Source: Cellulomonas sp. P24
Lineage (GTDB): Bacteria > Actinomycetota > Actinomycetes > Actinomycetales > Cellulomonadaceae
Assembly (NCBI RefSeq): GCF_024704385.1
Contig: NZ_JAJDFX010000002.1
Coordinates: 2,542,001 to 2,606,000 of the forward strand
Reading direction: 5' to 3'
DNA: 64,000 nucleotides
A model generated the notes under the pieces. That model worked only from the letters and a program-made list of their open reading frames with translations. It did no database searches and was not told the origin of the DNA. This document shows, one piece after another, positions 15,981-24,373 of this stretch. Positions within the stretch are counted from its first letter, which is position 1; every line of letters starts with the position of its first letter. A program made the position numbers and the translations under genes.

Positions 15981-16712
15981 ATGAAGGTCGTCATCGTCTA
16001 CAAGTGGGCGCGCGACGGCGCCAACGCCGCTGTCCGTGCCGACGGGACAGTCGACTGGCGGGGAGCCAAGATGGCGGCCGGTGAGGACGACCCGGCGGCG
16101 CTCGCGGTGGCCAAACGGCTCGCGGAGGACACCGGTGGCACGGTCGTCGGGCTGACGATCGGGGACGGCGACGCGAGCTGGGCGTTGGCGCGCGGTGTCG
16201 GGGAGGCGTACTCCGTGACCGACGTCCCGCCGTTCGCGGACAACGCCGCGACCGCGCGGGTGATCGCCGCCGCGGTGGAGCGGATCGGCGACGTCGACGT
16301 CGTCGTCGTGGGCGACTCGAAGCAGGACCCGGGCGTGGCGCCGGCCGTCGCCGGGCACCTCGGCTGGACCGCGCTCGCGGGCCTGGCCTCGGCCTCCGTC
16401 GTGGACGGGCGGGTGGCCGCGGTCCGTCGCAGCGCGACCGAGGAGCAGACGATCAGCGTCGCCCCGCCCGTGCTGCTCGGGGTCGCCGCGGAGGCGGACG
16501 TCGACACCATGCCGGGGATGAAGGAGCTCCTGGCCGCCCGCAAGCGCCCGCTCACCACCTGGCCGCTGGCGGACATCGGCGATCCCGGCACCGACGTCCG
16601 GAGCACGGGCACCCGCAAGCCCGACGCCGTGGCCGCGACCCTGTTCGACGGCGACCCGGCGACGTCCGCGGCGCAGTTCGTGGCCGCGCTCCGCGCCGAC
16701 GGCGTCCTGTGA
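15981..16712 (+). CDS. etfB/fixA: Electron transfer flavoprotein beta subunit (FixA-like)
   Basis: 243 residues, the usual length. MKVVIVYKWARD opens the ETF beta fold; VVVVGDSKQDPGVAPAVAGHLG is the conserved internal motif (FixA-type proteins have G-x-x-x-D-x-x-T/G-x-Q-x-P here) and a C-terminal AARKRPLTTWPLADIG follows. It binds AMP or a bifurcating FAD and dimerises with EtfA. GAAGGG precedes ATG 15981. It opens the operon etfB-etfA-flavoprotein-fixC-fixX. The presence of fixC and fixX means it probably belongs to a FixABCX complex, which passes electrons from NADH to quinone and low-potential ferredoxin. Confidence 0.88.
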   Translation: MKVVIVYKWARDGANAAVRADGTVDWRGAKMAAGEDDPAALAVAKRLAEDTGGTVVGLTIGDGDASWALARGVGEAYSVTDVPPFADNAATARVIAAAVERIGDVDVVVVGDSKQDPGVAPAVAGHLGWTALAGLASASVVDGRVAAVRRSATEEQTISVAPPVLLGVAAEADVDTMPGMKELLAARKRPLTTWPLADIGDPGTDVRSTGTRKPDAVAATLFDGDPATSAAQFVAALRADGVL

Positions 16713-16743
16713 GCATCCCCGGATCCGAGAGAGGGCACGCACT

Positions 16744-17655
16744 GTGAGCATCGACAGCTGGGTCGTCACGACCGACGAGAAGCAGGTGGGCGGCATGGTC
16801 GCCGTGGCGCGCCACCTCGGCGGGCGCGTGACGGTTGTCGCCGTCGGCAGCCGCGCGCTGGCCGATGCCGTCGCGGCGTCGGGCGCCGACGACGTTCGGT
16901 GGGTGGGGGTCGCGCCCGACGTCCCGCCCGAGGCCTACGCCGCGGCGGTGGCGGACCTCGCGGCCGCGACCCCGCCGAGGGTGGTCGTGAGCAGCACCGA
17001 GCCGGCGGCACGGGTGCTGCTCGGGGCGGTGGCGGCGCGGATCGGCGCCGCCGTCGTGCCGGGGATGCTGGACCTCGCGGCGTCGGACGGGGACGTGATC
17101 GTGACCCGCGCGGCCCTCGGCGGTGAGGTGATCGAGACCCTCGTCGCGGACGGGCCGGTCGCGACGGTGTTCGTCGGCGAGGACGTCGAGAACGACGCAC
17201 CTGCGACGGCGGCCGTCGTCGAGCAGGCAGCGACCGCGGCCGACGCACGCATCGAGGGGACGGAACCGGTCGGTACGGCCACCGGCGTGGCCGATGCGGC
17301 GCGCGTCGTCTCCTTCGGCCGCGGGGTGCGGGCCAAGGCGGACGTGGACCTGCTCCGCCGGCTCGCGGACGTCCTCGGTGCCGAGCTCGCGTGCTCGATG
17401 CCGATCGCCGACGACCTCGGCTGGCTCGAGAAGGAACGGTACGTGGGCCGCTCCGGCCAGCACATCGCCCCACGGCTGTACCTCGCCGTGGGCATCGGGG
17501 GTGCACCGCAGCACCTCGAGGGCGTCCGTGACGCGAAGGTCGTCGCGGCCGTCAACAACGACCCGGACGCGCGGATCTTCCGGTCCGTCGACTACGGGAT
17601 CGTCGGCGACCTGTACGAGGTCGTCCCGGCCCTCATCGACGCACTCAGCCAGTAA
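16744..17655 (+). CDS. etfA/fixB: Electron transfer flavoprotein alpha subunit (FixB-like)
   Basis: 303 residues. The C-terminal FAD-binding domain is clear: RVVSFGRGVRAKADVDLL, MPIADDLGWL, ERYVGRSGQHIAPRLYLAVG and NNDPDARIFRSVDYGIVGDL, which are the canonical ETF alpha motifs. The N-terminal domain is shorter and more divergent. GAGAGAGGG precedes the GTG at 16744. It is cotranscribed 31 bp after etfB. It should bind the second FAD that passes electrons to FixC. Confidence 0.92.
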   Translation: MSIDSWVVTTDEKQVGGMVAVARHLGGRVTVVAVGSRALADAVAASGADDVRWVGVAPDVPPEAYAAAVADLAAATPPRVVVSSTEPAARVLLGAVAARIGAAVVPGMLDLAASDGDVIVTRAALGGEVIETLVADGPVATVFVGEDVENDAPATAAVVEQAATAADARIEGTEPVGTATGVADAARVVSFGRGVRAKADVDLLRRLADVLGAELACSMPIADDLGWLEKERYVGRSGQHIAPRLYLAVGIGGAPQHLEGVRDAKVVAAVNNDPDARIFRSVDYGIVGDLYEVVPALIDALSQ

Positions 17656-17701
17656 CCCCCAGCAGACGCACTCAGGCACACCGAGCACGAGGAGAAGAAC
17701 C

Positions 17702-19174
17702 ATGAGCACCACCTTCGATGCCTCCTACGACGTCGTCGTCATCGGCGGAGGCGGGTCCGGACTGTCCTGCGCGGTCCAGGCGGCCAAGGACGGCCTGACC
17801 TGCGCCGTGCTCGAGAAGGAGGCACAGACGGGCGGCAGCTCGTCGTTCGCCGAGGGCCACGCCGCGTTCGAGTCGGACGAGCAGATCAAGCGCGGCATCA
17901 ACGTCACGAAGACCCAGGCGTTCGACACGTACCTCGACTACTCGCACTGGCGCGCCGACCCGGCCCTGGTGAGCCGGTTCGTCGAGAACGCCGCCACGAC
18001 CATCGTGAAGCTGCGCGAGGAGGAGGGCGTCGTCTATGAGGACGTCACCGTCACGGCCCTGGACCAGCCGGGCGAGCTCACCACGTGGCACCTCCCCGAG
18101 GGCGAGGTCGCGCACGTCATCGAGCTGCTCGAGGCCGACGCCCGCCGGCGCGGCGTGGACGTCTTCCTGTCGACCGCCGCCACGAAGATCCTCCAGGACG
18201 CCGACGGCAAGGTGACCGGTGTGGTCGCGACGGACGCGGACGGCCAGGAGGTCCGCCTCGGCGCGAAGGCCGTGGTCGTCGGGACCGGCGGGTACGCCGG
18301 CAACCCCGAGATGCTGGACCACTACACGCGGTACGGGATCGGCTCGCGCCTCATCAACGTCGGCGGCCCGGGCAACACCGGTGACGGCGTGCGGATGATG
18401 CTCGAGGCCGGCGCGGTGGAGCACCGCTCGATCGGCACGCTGCTGCTCTTCCCGCTCATGCGGGACAAGACCATCACGAGCCACACGAACTGCACCGGCA
18501 TGCAGCCGTACTTCTGGGTCGACGCCACCGGTCGGCGGTTCGTCGACGAGGTCGTCGGGCTGAACTTCGGTCACGCGGGGGACGTCGTCGCCGGTCTGCC
18601 CGGCTCGATGTACTGGTGCATCATCGACCAGGCCCAGATCCGTCACCTGGTCGAGGACGGTAACGAGATCGGCCTCGGCATCTACGTCCGCAACAACGAG
18701 AAGATGGTCAACCTCCCCACCGAGATCGAGGCCGACGCCGCCGACGAGGCCCGGACCAACGTCGTCAAGGGCGCGACCATCGAGGAGCTCGCGGCGAAGA
18801 TGGGCGTTCCGCCGGCCGTACTGCGCGCCGAGGTCGACGCGTACAACGCGCTGTGCCACGCGGGCGTCGACTCGCGCTTCCACAAGCCGGCGAAGTTCCT
18901 CTTCCCGGTCGAGGAGGGCCCGTTCTTCGCGATCAAGATGGAGACCGGGATCATGATCACGATGGGTGCCATCAAGATCGACGAGCACCTGCGCTGCCTC
19001 GACAAGACCGGCAACCCCGTCCCGGGTCTGTACTCGGTGGGGTGCGACGCGGGCGGCCTGTTCGGTGAGTCCTACACCTTGCCCGTCCCCGGCTCGGCCA
19101 ACGGGTTCGCCCTGACGTCAGGGTGGCTCGCGGCCGACGAGATCGCCGAGGCGATCGGGGCCGGCGCCCTCTAG
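17702..19174 (+). CDS. FAD-dependent fumarate reductase/ketosteroid-dehydrogenase-like flavoprotein
   Basis: 490 residues of the FRD_A/flavocytochrome-c flavoprotein family. VVIGGGGSGLSCAVQA and LEKEAQTGGSSSFAEG bind FAD; VVVGTGGYAGNPEML is the second dinucleotide motif, and the C-terminus has GLYSVGCDAGGLFGES then PGSANGFALTSGW, the end of the FAD site. It has no signal peptide, heme or FMN-attachment domain. GAGGAGAAG precedes ATG 17702. Family members reduce or oxidise C=C bonds (fumarate, urocanate, enoates, 3-ketosteroids). Encoded between etfA and fixC, it may receive electrons from the ETF or Fix module; the substrate is unknown. Confidence 0.85.
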   Translation: MSTTFDASYDVVVIGGGGSGLSCAVQAAKDGLTCAVLEKEAQTGGSSSFAEGHAAFESDEQIKRGINVTKTQAFDTYLDYSHWRADPALVSRFVENAATTIVKLREEEGVVYEDVTVTALDQPGELTTWHLPEGEVAHVIELLEADARRRGVDVFLSTAATKILQDADGKVTGVVATDADGQEVRLGAKAVVVGTGGYAGNPEMLDHYTRYGIGSRLINVGGPGNTGDGVRMMLEAGAVEHRSIGTLLLFPLMRDKTITSHTNCTGMQPYFWVDATGRRFVDEVVGLNFGHAGDVVAGLPGSMYWCIIDQAQIRHLVEDGNEIGLGIYVRNNEKMVNLPTEIEADAADEARTNVVKGATIEELAAKMGVPPAVLRAEVDAYNALCHAGVDSRFHKPAKFLFPVEEGPFFAIKMETGIMITMGAIKIDEHLRCLDKTGNPVPGLYSVGCDAGGLFGESYTLPVPGSANGFALTSGWLAADEIAEAIGAGAL

Positions 19175-19182
19175 GACGTCGA

Positions 19183-19218
19183 CCGGTGCCGCCCGGGCCT
19201 GCGCTCGGGCGGCACCGG
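19183..19218 (+). terminator. Strong stem-loop inside the fix operon
   Basis: CCGGTGCCGCCCG (19183-19195) pairs perfectly with CGGGCGGCACCGG (19206-19218) around a 10-nt loop, just after the flavoprotein stop and 85 bp before fixC. It could terminate or attenuate transcription so that fixC and fixX are made at lower level, or mark an RNA processing point. Confidence 0.7.
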
Positions 19219-19303
19219 CCCGTCGTGGGATCGGGCTCGTGAGGGCAAGGCGCGTCAGGAGCACGGCGCGCCGGGGCACAGCCGTCGGGACGAAGGGGTG
19301 GAG

Positions 19304-20603
19304 ATGAGCCAGGAGGTCGACTTCGACGTCATCGTCGTGGGCGGGGGTGTCGCCGGTGCGGTGTGCGCCTACCGGTTGGCCGAGGCCGGTCACGAGGTGG
19401 TGCTGATCGAGCGCGGCGCCGAGCCGGGGTCGAAGAACCTGTCCGGCGGGGTGTTCTACTGCCGCGTGATGGAGCAGGTGTTCCCGGGGTTCGTCGACGC
19501 GGCCCCGGTCGAGCGCCGGGTCACGCGCAACGTCCTCAGCTTCCTCAACGAGTCGTCGCACGTGAACATCGACTACTGGGACGCGCGGCTGGCCGAGCCG
19601 GTGAACGCGGTCACGGTGCTGCGGGCCAGGCTCGACGCGTGGCTCGCCTCCCGGTGCGAAGAGGCCGGGGTGATGGTGATGCCCGGCGTGCGGGTCGACG
19701 AGCTGATCATCGAGGGCGGCCAGTGCGTCGGGGTGCGTGCCGGTGACGACGAGCTCCGTGCGCACGTGGTGGTGGCGGCCGACGGCGTGAACTCGTTCCT
19801 CGCCCAGGGCTCGGGCATCCGGGCGAAGGAGCCGACCGAGCACCTGGCCGTCGGGGTGAAGTCCGTGATCGGGCTGCCGCGGACCGTCATCGAGGACCGG
19901 TTCCACGTCAGCGGGAACGACGGTGTCGCGTACGCGTTCGTGGGGGGACTGCACCCAGGCGGTCGCCGGTGGCGGGTTCCTGTACACGAACCTCGAGTCG
20001 GTGTCCGTGGGTGTCGTGCTGAGGCTCGACGACCTCGCCGCGAAGGGCCTGACGGCCTCGGACGTGCACGACCACTTCCTCGCGCACCCAGCCGTCGCGT
20101 CGTTGATCGACGGCGGCGAGCTGCTCGAGTACGGCTGCCACCTGACGATCGAGGACGGGCCGGCGATGGCCTCCCACGACCTCACCCGGCCCGGTCTGGT
20201 CCTGATCGGCGACGCCGCCGGGTTCACCCTCAACACCGGGCTGACGATCCGCGGCATGGACCTGGCCGCGGGGTCGGCGCTCGCCGCGGCCGACGCGATC
20301 ACGGCGGCGCTGACCGCCGGCGACTACTCGCAGCAGGCCATGGACGCCTACCCGGCGGCGCTCGCGGCCACCTTCGTCGGGGCCGACATGAAGACGTATG
20401 CCCGGGCGCCGGCGTTCCTCGAGGTTCCCCGGATGTACCGGGACTACGGGCTGCTGCTCGCCGACGTGTTCCACGGGATCTACGACCTCGACCTCACGCC
20501 GCGGCGGCACCTGCTCGGGACGGCGACACGGGCGTTCAAGGGGTCGGGTCTGAAGCTCCGGCATGTGGTTCGTGACGGCTGGGCCGCGGTGCGGGCGCTG
20601 TGA
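19304..20603 (+). pseudogene. fixC: fixC-like ETF:quinone oxidoreductase, interrupted by a frameshift
   Basis: The protein reads as FixC in two frames. The first part (DFDVIVVGGGVAGAVCAYRL, LSGGVFYCRVMEQVFPGF, VVAADGVNSFLA) runs to about 19945. The second (VAGGGFLYTNLESVSVGVVL, LVLIGDAAGFTLNTG then IRGMDLAAGSALAAADAI) continues in the +2 frame to the stop at 20603. The switch lies at a run of six G at 19942-19947; five G would restore FVGDCTQAVAGGGFLYTN, which is the expected family sequence. Apart from this base the gene is intact (about 432 residues), and fixX behind it is intact too. So it is either a sequencing or assembly error in a homopolymer, a recent mutation, or slippage-controlled expression. 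FixC links the ETF to quinone and ferredoxin FixX. Confidence 0.88.
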
Positions 20604-20648
20604 GGGGCGGGGTCGTGACGGGCAAGAGCGCGGTGAGGGAGGACGACG

Positions 20649-20939
20649 ATGACTGACTTCGGGAGCGTTCCGGACAGGCTGGCGCGCAACACCTACACCC
20701 TGGACGACGCGCAGAGCCACATCGAGGTCCACCAGGATGTTGCGCGCGCCACCGGCACCGGGAAACTGCTTGTACGGATCTGCCCGGCCCATGTGTACAC
20801 CGAGGAGGCCGACGGGACGATCACGGCTGCGTACGCGGCGTGCCTCGAGTGCGGGACGTGCCTGGCGGTCGCTGCGCCGGGGTCGCTCACGTGGCACTAC
20901 CCACGCGGCGGGTTCGGGGTGGCGTACCGGGAGGGGTGA
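20649..20939 (+). CDS. fixX: FixX-like ferredoxin
   Basis: 96 residues with the FixX signature: RICPAHVYTEE, then YAACLECGTCLAV, then LTWHYPRGGFGVAYREG. The cysteines of CPA and CLECGTC would hold a [4Fe-4S] cluster. GGAGG (20638-20642) gives a good ribosome site. It is the last gene of the fix operon and partner of FixC. Confidence 0.92.
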   Translation: MTDFGSVPDRLARNTYTLDDAQSHIEVHQDVARATGTGKLLVRICPAHVYTEEADGTITAAYAACLECGTCLAVAAPGSLTWHYPRGGFGVAYREG

Positions 20940-21034
20940 TGGGCAGGTCTCGCACATCTCCGCAGAGGCCGGGCGCGACGGTGTCTGGTAACTTGCGAGG
21001 CGATTGAGACCCTCACCCCCGACGGCGGTGTGAC

Positions 21035-22372
21035 ATGGCGATCAACAGGGCACGACGAGCCCCGGACGAGTCACGAGGACGTGGCGCGACGGTTCAGCCC
21101 GGGGCCGAGTCGACACCGGCGCGGTCGCTGCAGGTCGAGAAGCTGCTGGCCGAGTCGATGCCGGCCCAGTTGCTGCAGGCCGAGCCGCTGCTGGCCGAGT
21201 CGACAGCGGCCGAGCCGACACCGGCCGCGCCGTCGCAAACCGAGCCGCCGTCAGCCGAACCGCCGCGGGCAGCGCCTGTCGCGGGCGTCGGCGGCGCGGT
21301 CCCGAACGAGGCCAGTCCCGACGCCGCGGCCAGCGAGGACCTCACGCACGCGAGCGCCCTGGTCACGCGGGCCAGCCGCACGATCGTGGCGGCCTTCCTG
21401 CTCGCAGCAGTCGCCTGGGGTCTGGTCGCCCGCAGCTACGGGGCGCGGGCGGTCGCCGCCCAGGCTGCCGGCGCCTCGTCGAGTGGGGAGCCGTCGCCTG
21501 CGCGGTTGACCGAGCTGAGCCTGAACGGCTGGGCCTGGTGCTGGGCCTTCGCGGCCGTCGGCGCCGGCCTGCTCGTCCTGCATCTGGTCGACGGTGCCAA
21601 GGGGTACGGCATCTTCCGCCCGCTGATCGGGTCGGACCGCCGCTTCTCGACCTCGCTGACGCAGCTCGGGCTGTGGACGTTGCTGATCACGACGTCCTTC
21701 GGGTGGCTGCTCATCAAGGCCGGGTTGACCGATGTGAGCCTCGACGTGCTGCTGCCGTCGTCACGGTGGGATCAGTACCTCCTCCTGCTCGGTGGGCCGT
21801 TCGCGGCGGCCGTCCTCGCCAAGGGCATCGTGACCTACAAGGTGAGTCAGGGGACGCTGCAGAAGACGGAGCCCGCCGCGACCGAGCTCCGGCAGGTCGC
21901 CTCGGACGACGGCGGCGGCACCGACCTGGTGGACGCGCAGTACCTGCTGTTCAACCTGGTCGCCCAGGTGTACTTCGTGATCGCCCTGGTCCAGAAGGGC
22001 GTCCTGCCCGAGATGCCCTCGACCCTGCTGGCGATGACGAGCCTGACGGCTGCGACGTACGTCGGGTCGAAGGCGGCTCGCGCCAACGCGCCGGTGATCA
22101 CGTCGATCAGCCCGAAGACCGTCTCGGTGGGGACCGAGGTGACGGTCCTGGGGTCGAACTTCGATCCGAGCGGGTCGGCGGACCCACGGCGGGTCGTCAC
22201 GATCTCGATCAGCGGTCTCGCCGAGGCCATCCCGGTGGCGCCGGGAGACTTCACGGACACCCGGGTGTGGTTCACCGTGCCGCCGGGGGTGACCGCGGGG
22301 AAGCACCAGACGCTGCAGCTGACGTCCACCGCCGGGGTCGCGACCATCGAGTACGACGTCGAGGTCGTGTAG
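21035..22372 (+). CDS. Membrane protein with Ala/Pro/Glu-rich N-terminus and C-terminal IPT/TIG domain
   Basis: 445 residues. Residues 20-105 are low complexity (AEST, AEPT and similar) from a 45-bp DNA repeat. There follow about five hydrophobic helices (IVAAFLLAAVAWGLV, WCWAFAAVGAGLLVLHLV, LGLWTLLITTSFGWLLI, YLLLLGGPFAAAVLAKGIV, VAQVYFVIALVQKGVL). The last 80 residues (PVITSISPKTVSVGTEVTVL, GSNFDPSG, VWFTVPPGVTAGKHQTLQL) form an IPT/TIG immunoglobulin-like domain. I do not recognise the family. The layout suggests a membrane protein with one interaction domain; no function is proposed. Confidence 0.75.
   Translation: MAINRARRAPDESRGRGATVQPGAESTPARSLQVEKLLAESMPAQLLQAEPLLAESTAAEPTPAAPSQTEPPSAEPPRAAPVAGVGGAVPNEASPDAAASEDLTHASALVTRASRTIVAAFLLAAVAWGLVARSYGARAVAAQAAGASSSGEPSPARLTELSLNGWAWCWAFAAVGAGLLVLHLVDGAKGYGIFRPLIGSDRRFSTSLTQLGLWTLLITTSFGWLLIKAGLTDVSLDVLLPSSRWDQYLLLLGGPFAAAVLAKGIVTYKVSQGTLQKTEPAATELRQVASDDGGGTDLVDAQYLLFNLVAQVYFVIALVQKGVLPEMPSTLLAMTSLTAATYVGSKAARANAPVITSISPKTVSVGTEVTVLGSNFDPSGSADPRRVVTISISGLAEAIPVAPGDFTDTRVWFTVPPGVTAGKHQTLQLTSTAGVATIEYDVEVV
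21104..21216 (+). repeat. 45-bp tandem repeat, about 2.5 copies, inside a gene
   Basis: Units begin GCCGAGTCG at 21104, 21149 and 21194; the first two run 45 bp with about six differences and the third is partial. They encode the Ala/Glu/Pro-rich N-terminus and keep frame. Confidence 0.8.
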
Positions 22373-22386
22373 CCGACGCGGCGACG

Positions 22387-23025
22387 TCAGGCGGTCGGCT
22401 GGTCCTCGACCGTCGTGGCGAGGACGCGCCTGAGCACGTCGGTCAGGATGCGGCCGATGGTGGCGCGGGCCTCGGCGTCGGGGTACTCCTGGCTGTGCGC
22501 GAGCGACCACCGGTCCAGGCTCTGCACGACGTCGGTCGCGAGCGTCGCCTGCAGCGCGACCGGGAGGTCGGTGCGCACCGCGCCGCACGAGCGTCCGACC
22601 TCGAGCACCCCGACGAGCCACGCCCGCATCGCGCCGACGGTCTCGCGTGCGGCAGGGCTGTGCTCGACCGGCGCGTCGGGCAGGTAGAAGAGTCGCCCCG
22701 CGTCGGCATACCAGTCCTCGCGTGCCGCGACCTCGAGGACCCGCTCCACCGTTCGGGTGAGCTCGTCCCAGAACCCCGGACCGGACAGCTCCGCGGGTGA
22801 GGGCGGGGCGACCTCTCGCGCCAGGCCGCCCATCGCCGCCCGCAGGACGGCGTCGAACAGCGCGGCCTTCGAGTCGAAGTAGTGGTAGAAGGAGCTCTTG
22901 CTCATGCCGCACGTGCGGATGATGCGGTTGAGGGACGCGCGCTCGTACCCCGCCGTGGCGAACTCCCTGGCGGCGGTTCGCAGGATCTCCTCGAGGCGCT
23001 CCGGCGCCAGAACCCCTGTGACCAC
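22387..23025 (-). CDS. TetR family transcriptional regulator
   Basis: 212 residues. The N-terminal HTH reads ILRTAAREFATAGYERASLN then IIRTCGMSKSSFYHYFDSKAALF, typical of TetR, followed by a helical ligand-binding domain. It is divergent from the monooxygenase gene, with two palindromic sites between them, so it very likely represses that operon and itself. The inducer is unknown, perhaps an aromatic or antibiotic-like monooxygenase substrate. Confidence 0.93.
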   Translation of the reverse strand: MVTGVLAPERLEEILRTAAREFATAGYERASLNRIIRTCGMSKSSFYHYFDSKAALFDAVLRAAMGGLAREVAPPSPAELSGPGFWDELTRTVERVLEVAAREDWYADAGRLFYLPDAPVEHSPAARETVGAMRAWLVGVLEVGRSCGAVRTDLPVALQATLATDVVQSLDRWSLAHSQEYPDAEARATIGRILTDVLRRVLATTVEDQPTA

Positions 23026-23044
23026 ATCGGCACCCTAGTCACTC

Positions 23045-23095
23045 GTGGACCACCCGGTCCACTCTGGTCTATCGTGTGTGGACCACCCGGTCCGC
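23045..23095. promoter_or_regulatory. Twin palindromic TetR operators
   Basis: GTGGACCACCCGGTCCAC (23045-23062) is a perfect 7-bp-arm palindrome with spacer ACCC. GTGGACCACCCGGTCCGC (23078-23095) repeats it with one change. Centres are 33 bp apart, about three helical turns, placing two dimers on the same face of the DNA. Confidence 0.85.
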
Positions 23096-23134
23096 TCGGT
23101 TCTCCCGGCCCACTCGATCCACTCGAGGAGCGAC

Positions 23135-24373
23135 ATGATCAGCGCCATCTCCCTCTCCGACCAGCTCGTCGCGCAGCAGGGCGATCGGACCCGCGTCCTC
23201 GTCGTCGGCGCCGGGGTCGCCGGGATCACCCTGGCCGCGCTGCTGCGCGCGGCCGGCCAGCACCCGGTGCTCGTCGAGCGCGGGCGCCAGGGGCAGGCGC
23301 CGGGCTACATGCTGGGTCTGCTCCCCTTCGTCGACCCGGTGATCCGCCGCCTCGGCGTCGAGCCGGCCTACCTCGAACGCAGCGTCGGCATGCACCGCTA
23401 CCTCCTGCGTGGCGCCACGGGCCGACGGCTGCGCGAGTACTCCCTCGACGGCGCCCTCGCCCCCTTCGGACGGTACCGCGGCATCGCGCGGGAGGACCTG
23501 CTCGACGTGATCGCCACTGAGAACCTCCCCGTCACCTTCGGCTGCACCGTCGCGGACCTCGCCCAGGAGGACGACGGCGTCCGCGTCGTCCTGGACGAGG
23601 AGGGCGCGCGCCACGAGTCGGTGTTCCACGCCGTCATCGGTGCGGACGGCCTGCACTCCGGCATCCGTGACCTCGTGCTCGCCCCTGGCGACGTCAGCCG
23701 GGTCGACACCGGTTGGGGCGGGTGGGTCGCGTGGTCCGACGCCGACGACAGCCCGGACCTGTACGAGGAGACCTGGGGCGACGGGTTCTTCGTCGGCATC
23801 TACCCGGTGCTCGGACGCACGGGGGTCTTCGTCGGCGGCCCGCGCAGCCTCGCCGCGGAGGGACCCGCAGCAATGGTCGCGCGCGTCCGCCGCGCGCTGC
23901 GCACCCGCGACGCCAGGACCGAGCGAGCCCTGGCCGCGGTCGGCGACGGCTACCACTGGGCCTTCAACGATGTCCGGAGCGCGCGCTGGACCGTCGGCCG
24001 CGTCGCCCTGCTCGGCGACGCAGCCGCGGGCTTCCTGCCGACGGCGGGAGTCGGTGCCTCCATGGCGATGGAGTCGGCGGCCGTCCTGGCAGACCTTCTG
24101 ACGGACGCCTCCCCCGAGCAGGTCATCGCGGCGTACACCGCCTACGAGGGCGCCCAGCGTGGACGGGTCGAGCAGGCCCAGGACTCCTCCCGGCAGCTGG
24201 CCCGCCTCATGTTCCGCTCGGGCCGCCTCCTCACCCGAGTGCGGGACGTCGCCACCCGCGCCATCAGCTTCGAACGCGCCTTCGGCCCGATCCTGCGGCT
24301 CCTGGCCGATCGCCCCGAACCACCCGCAGCCCGTCACCGCCTCCCGGCACAGCCCCGAAAGGACCTGGCATGA
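23135..24373 (+). CDS. FAD-dependent aromatic-type monooxygenase
   Basis: 412 residues with group A flavoprotein monooxygenase motifs: RVLVVGAGVAGITLAALL (dinucleotide loop), LVERG, the DG-type motif VIGADGLHSGIRDLV and the GD motif VALLGDAAAGFLPTAGVGAS. ATG 23135 follows CGAGGAGCGAC; the longer frame from 23045 would run through the operators. It is under the TetR operators and coupled by ATGA to the next gene. It probably hydroxylates a small organic compound, a detoxification or catabolic step; the substrate is not evident. Confidence 0.9.
   Translation: MISAISLSDQLVAQQGDRTRVLVVGAGVAGITLAALLRAAGQHPVLVERGRQGQAPGYMLGLLPFVDPVIRRLGVEPAYLERSVGMHRYLLRGATGRRLREYSLDGALAPFGRYRGIAREDLLDVIATENLPVTFGCTVADLAQEDDGVRVVLDEEGARHESVFHAVIGADGLHSGIRDLVLAPGDVSRVDTGWGGWVAWSDADDSPDLYEETWGDGFFVGIYPVLGRTGVFVGGPRSLAAEGPAAMVARVRRALRTRDARTERALAAVGDGYHWAFNDVRSARWTVGRVALLGDAAAGFLPTAGVGASMAMESAAVLADLLTDASPEQVIAAYTAYEGAQRGRVEQAQDSSRQLARLMFRSGRLLTRVRDVATRAISFERAFGPILRLLADRPEPPAARHRLPAQPRKDLA

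Noticed and set aside
21035-22372. Autotransporter or adhesin from the repeat-rich N-terminus
   Set aside because: There is no signal peptide, and the repeats are only 45 bp and partial; the body has membrane helices and one IPT domain.
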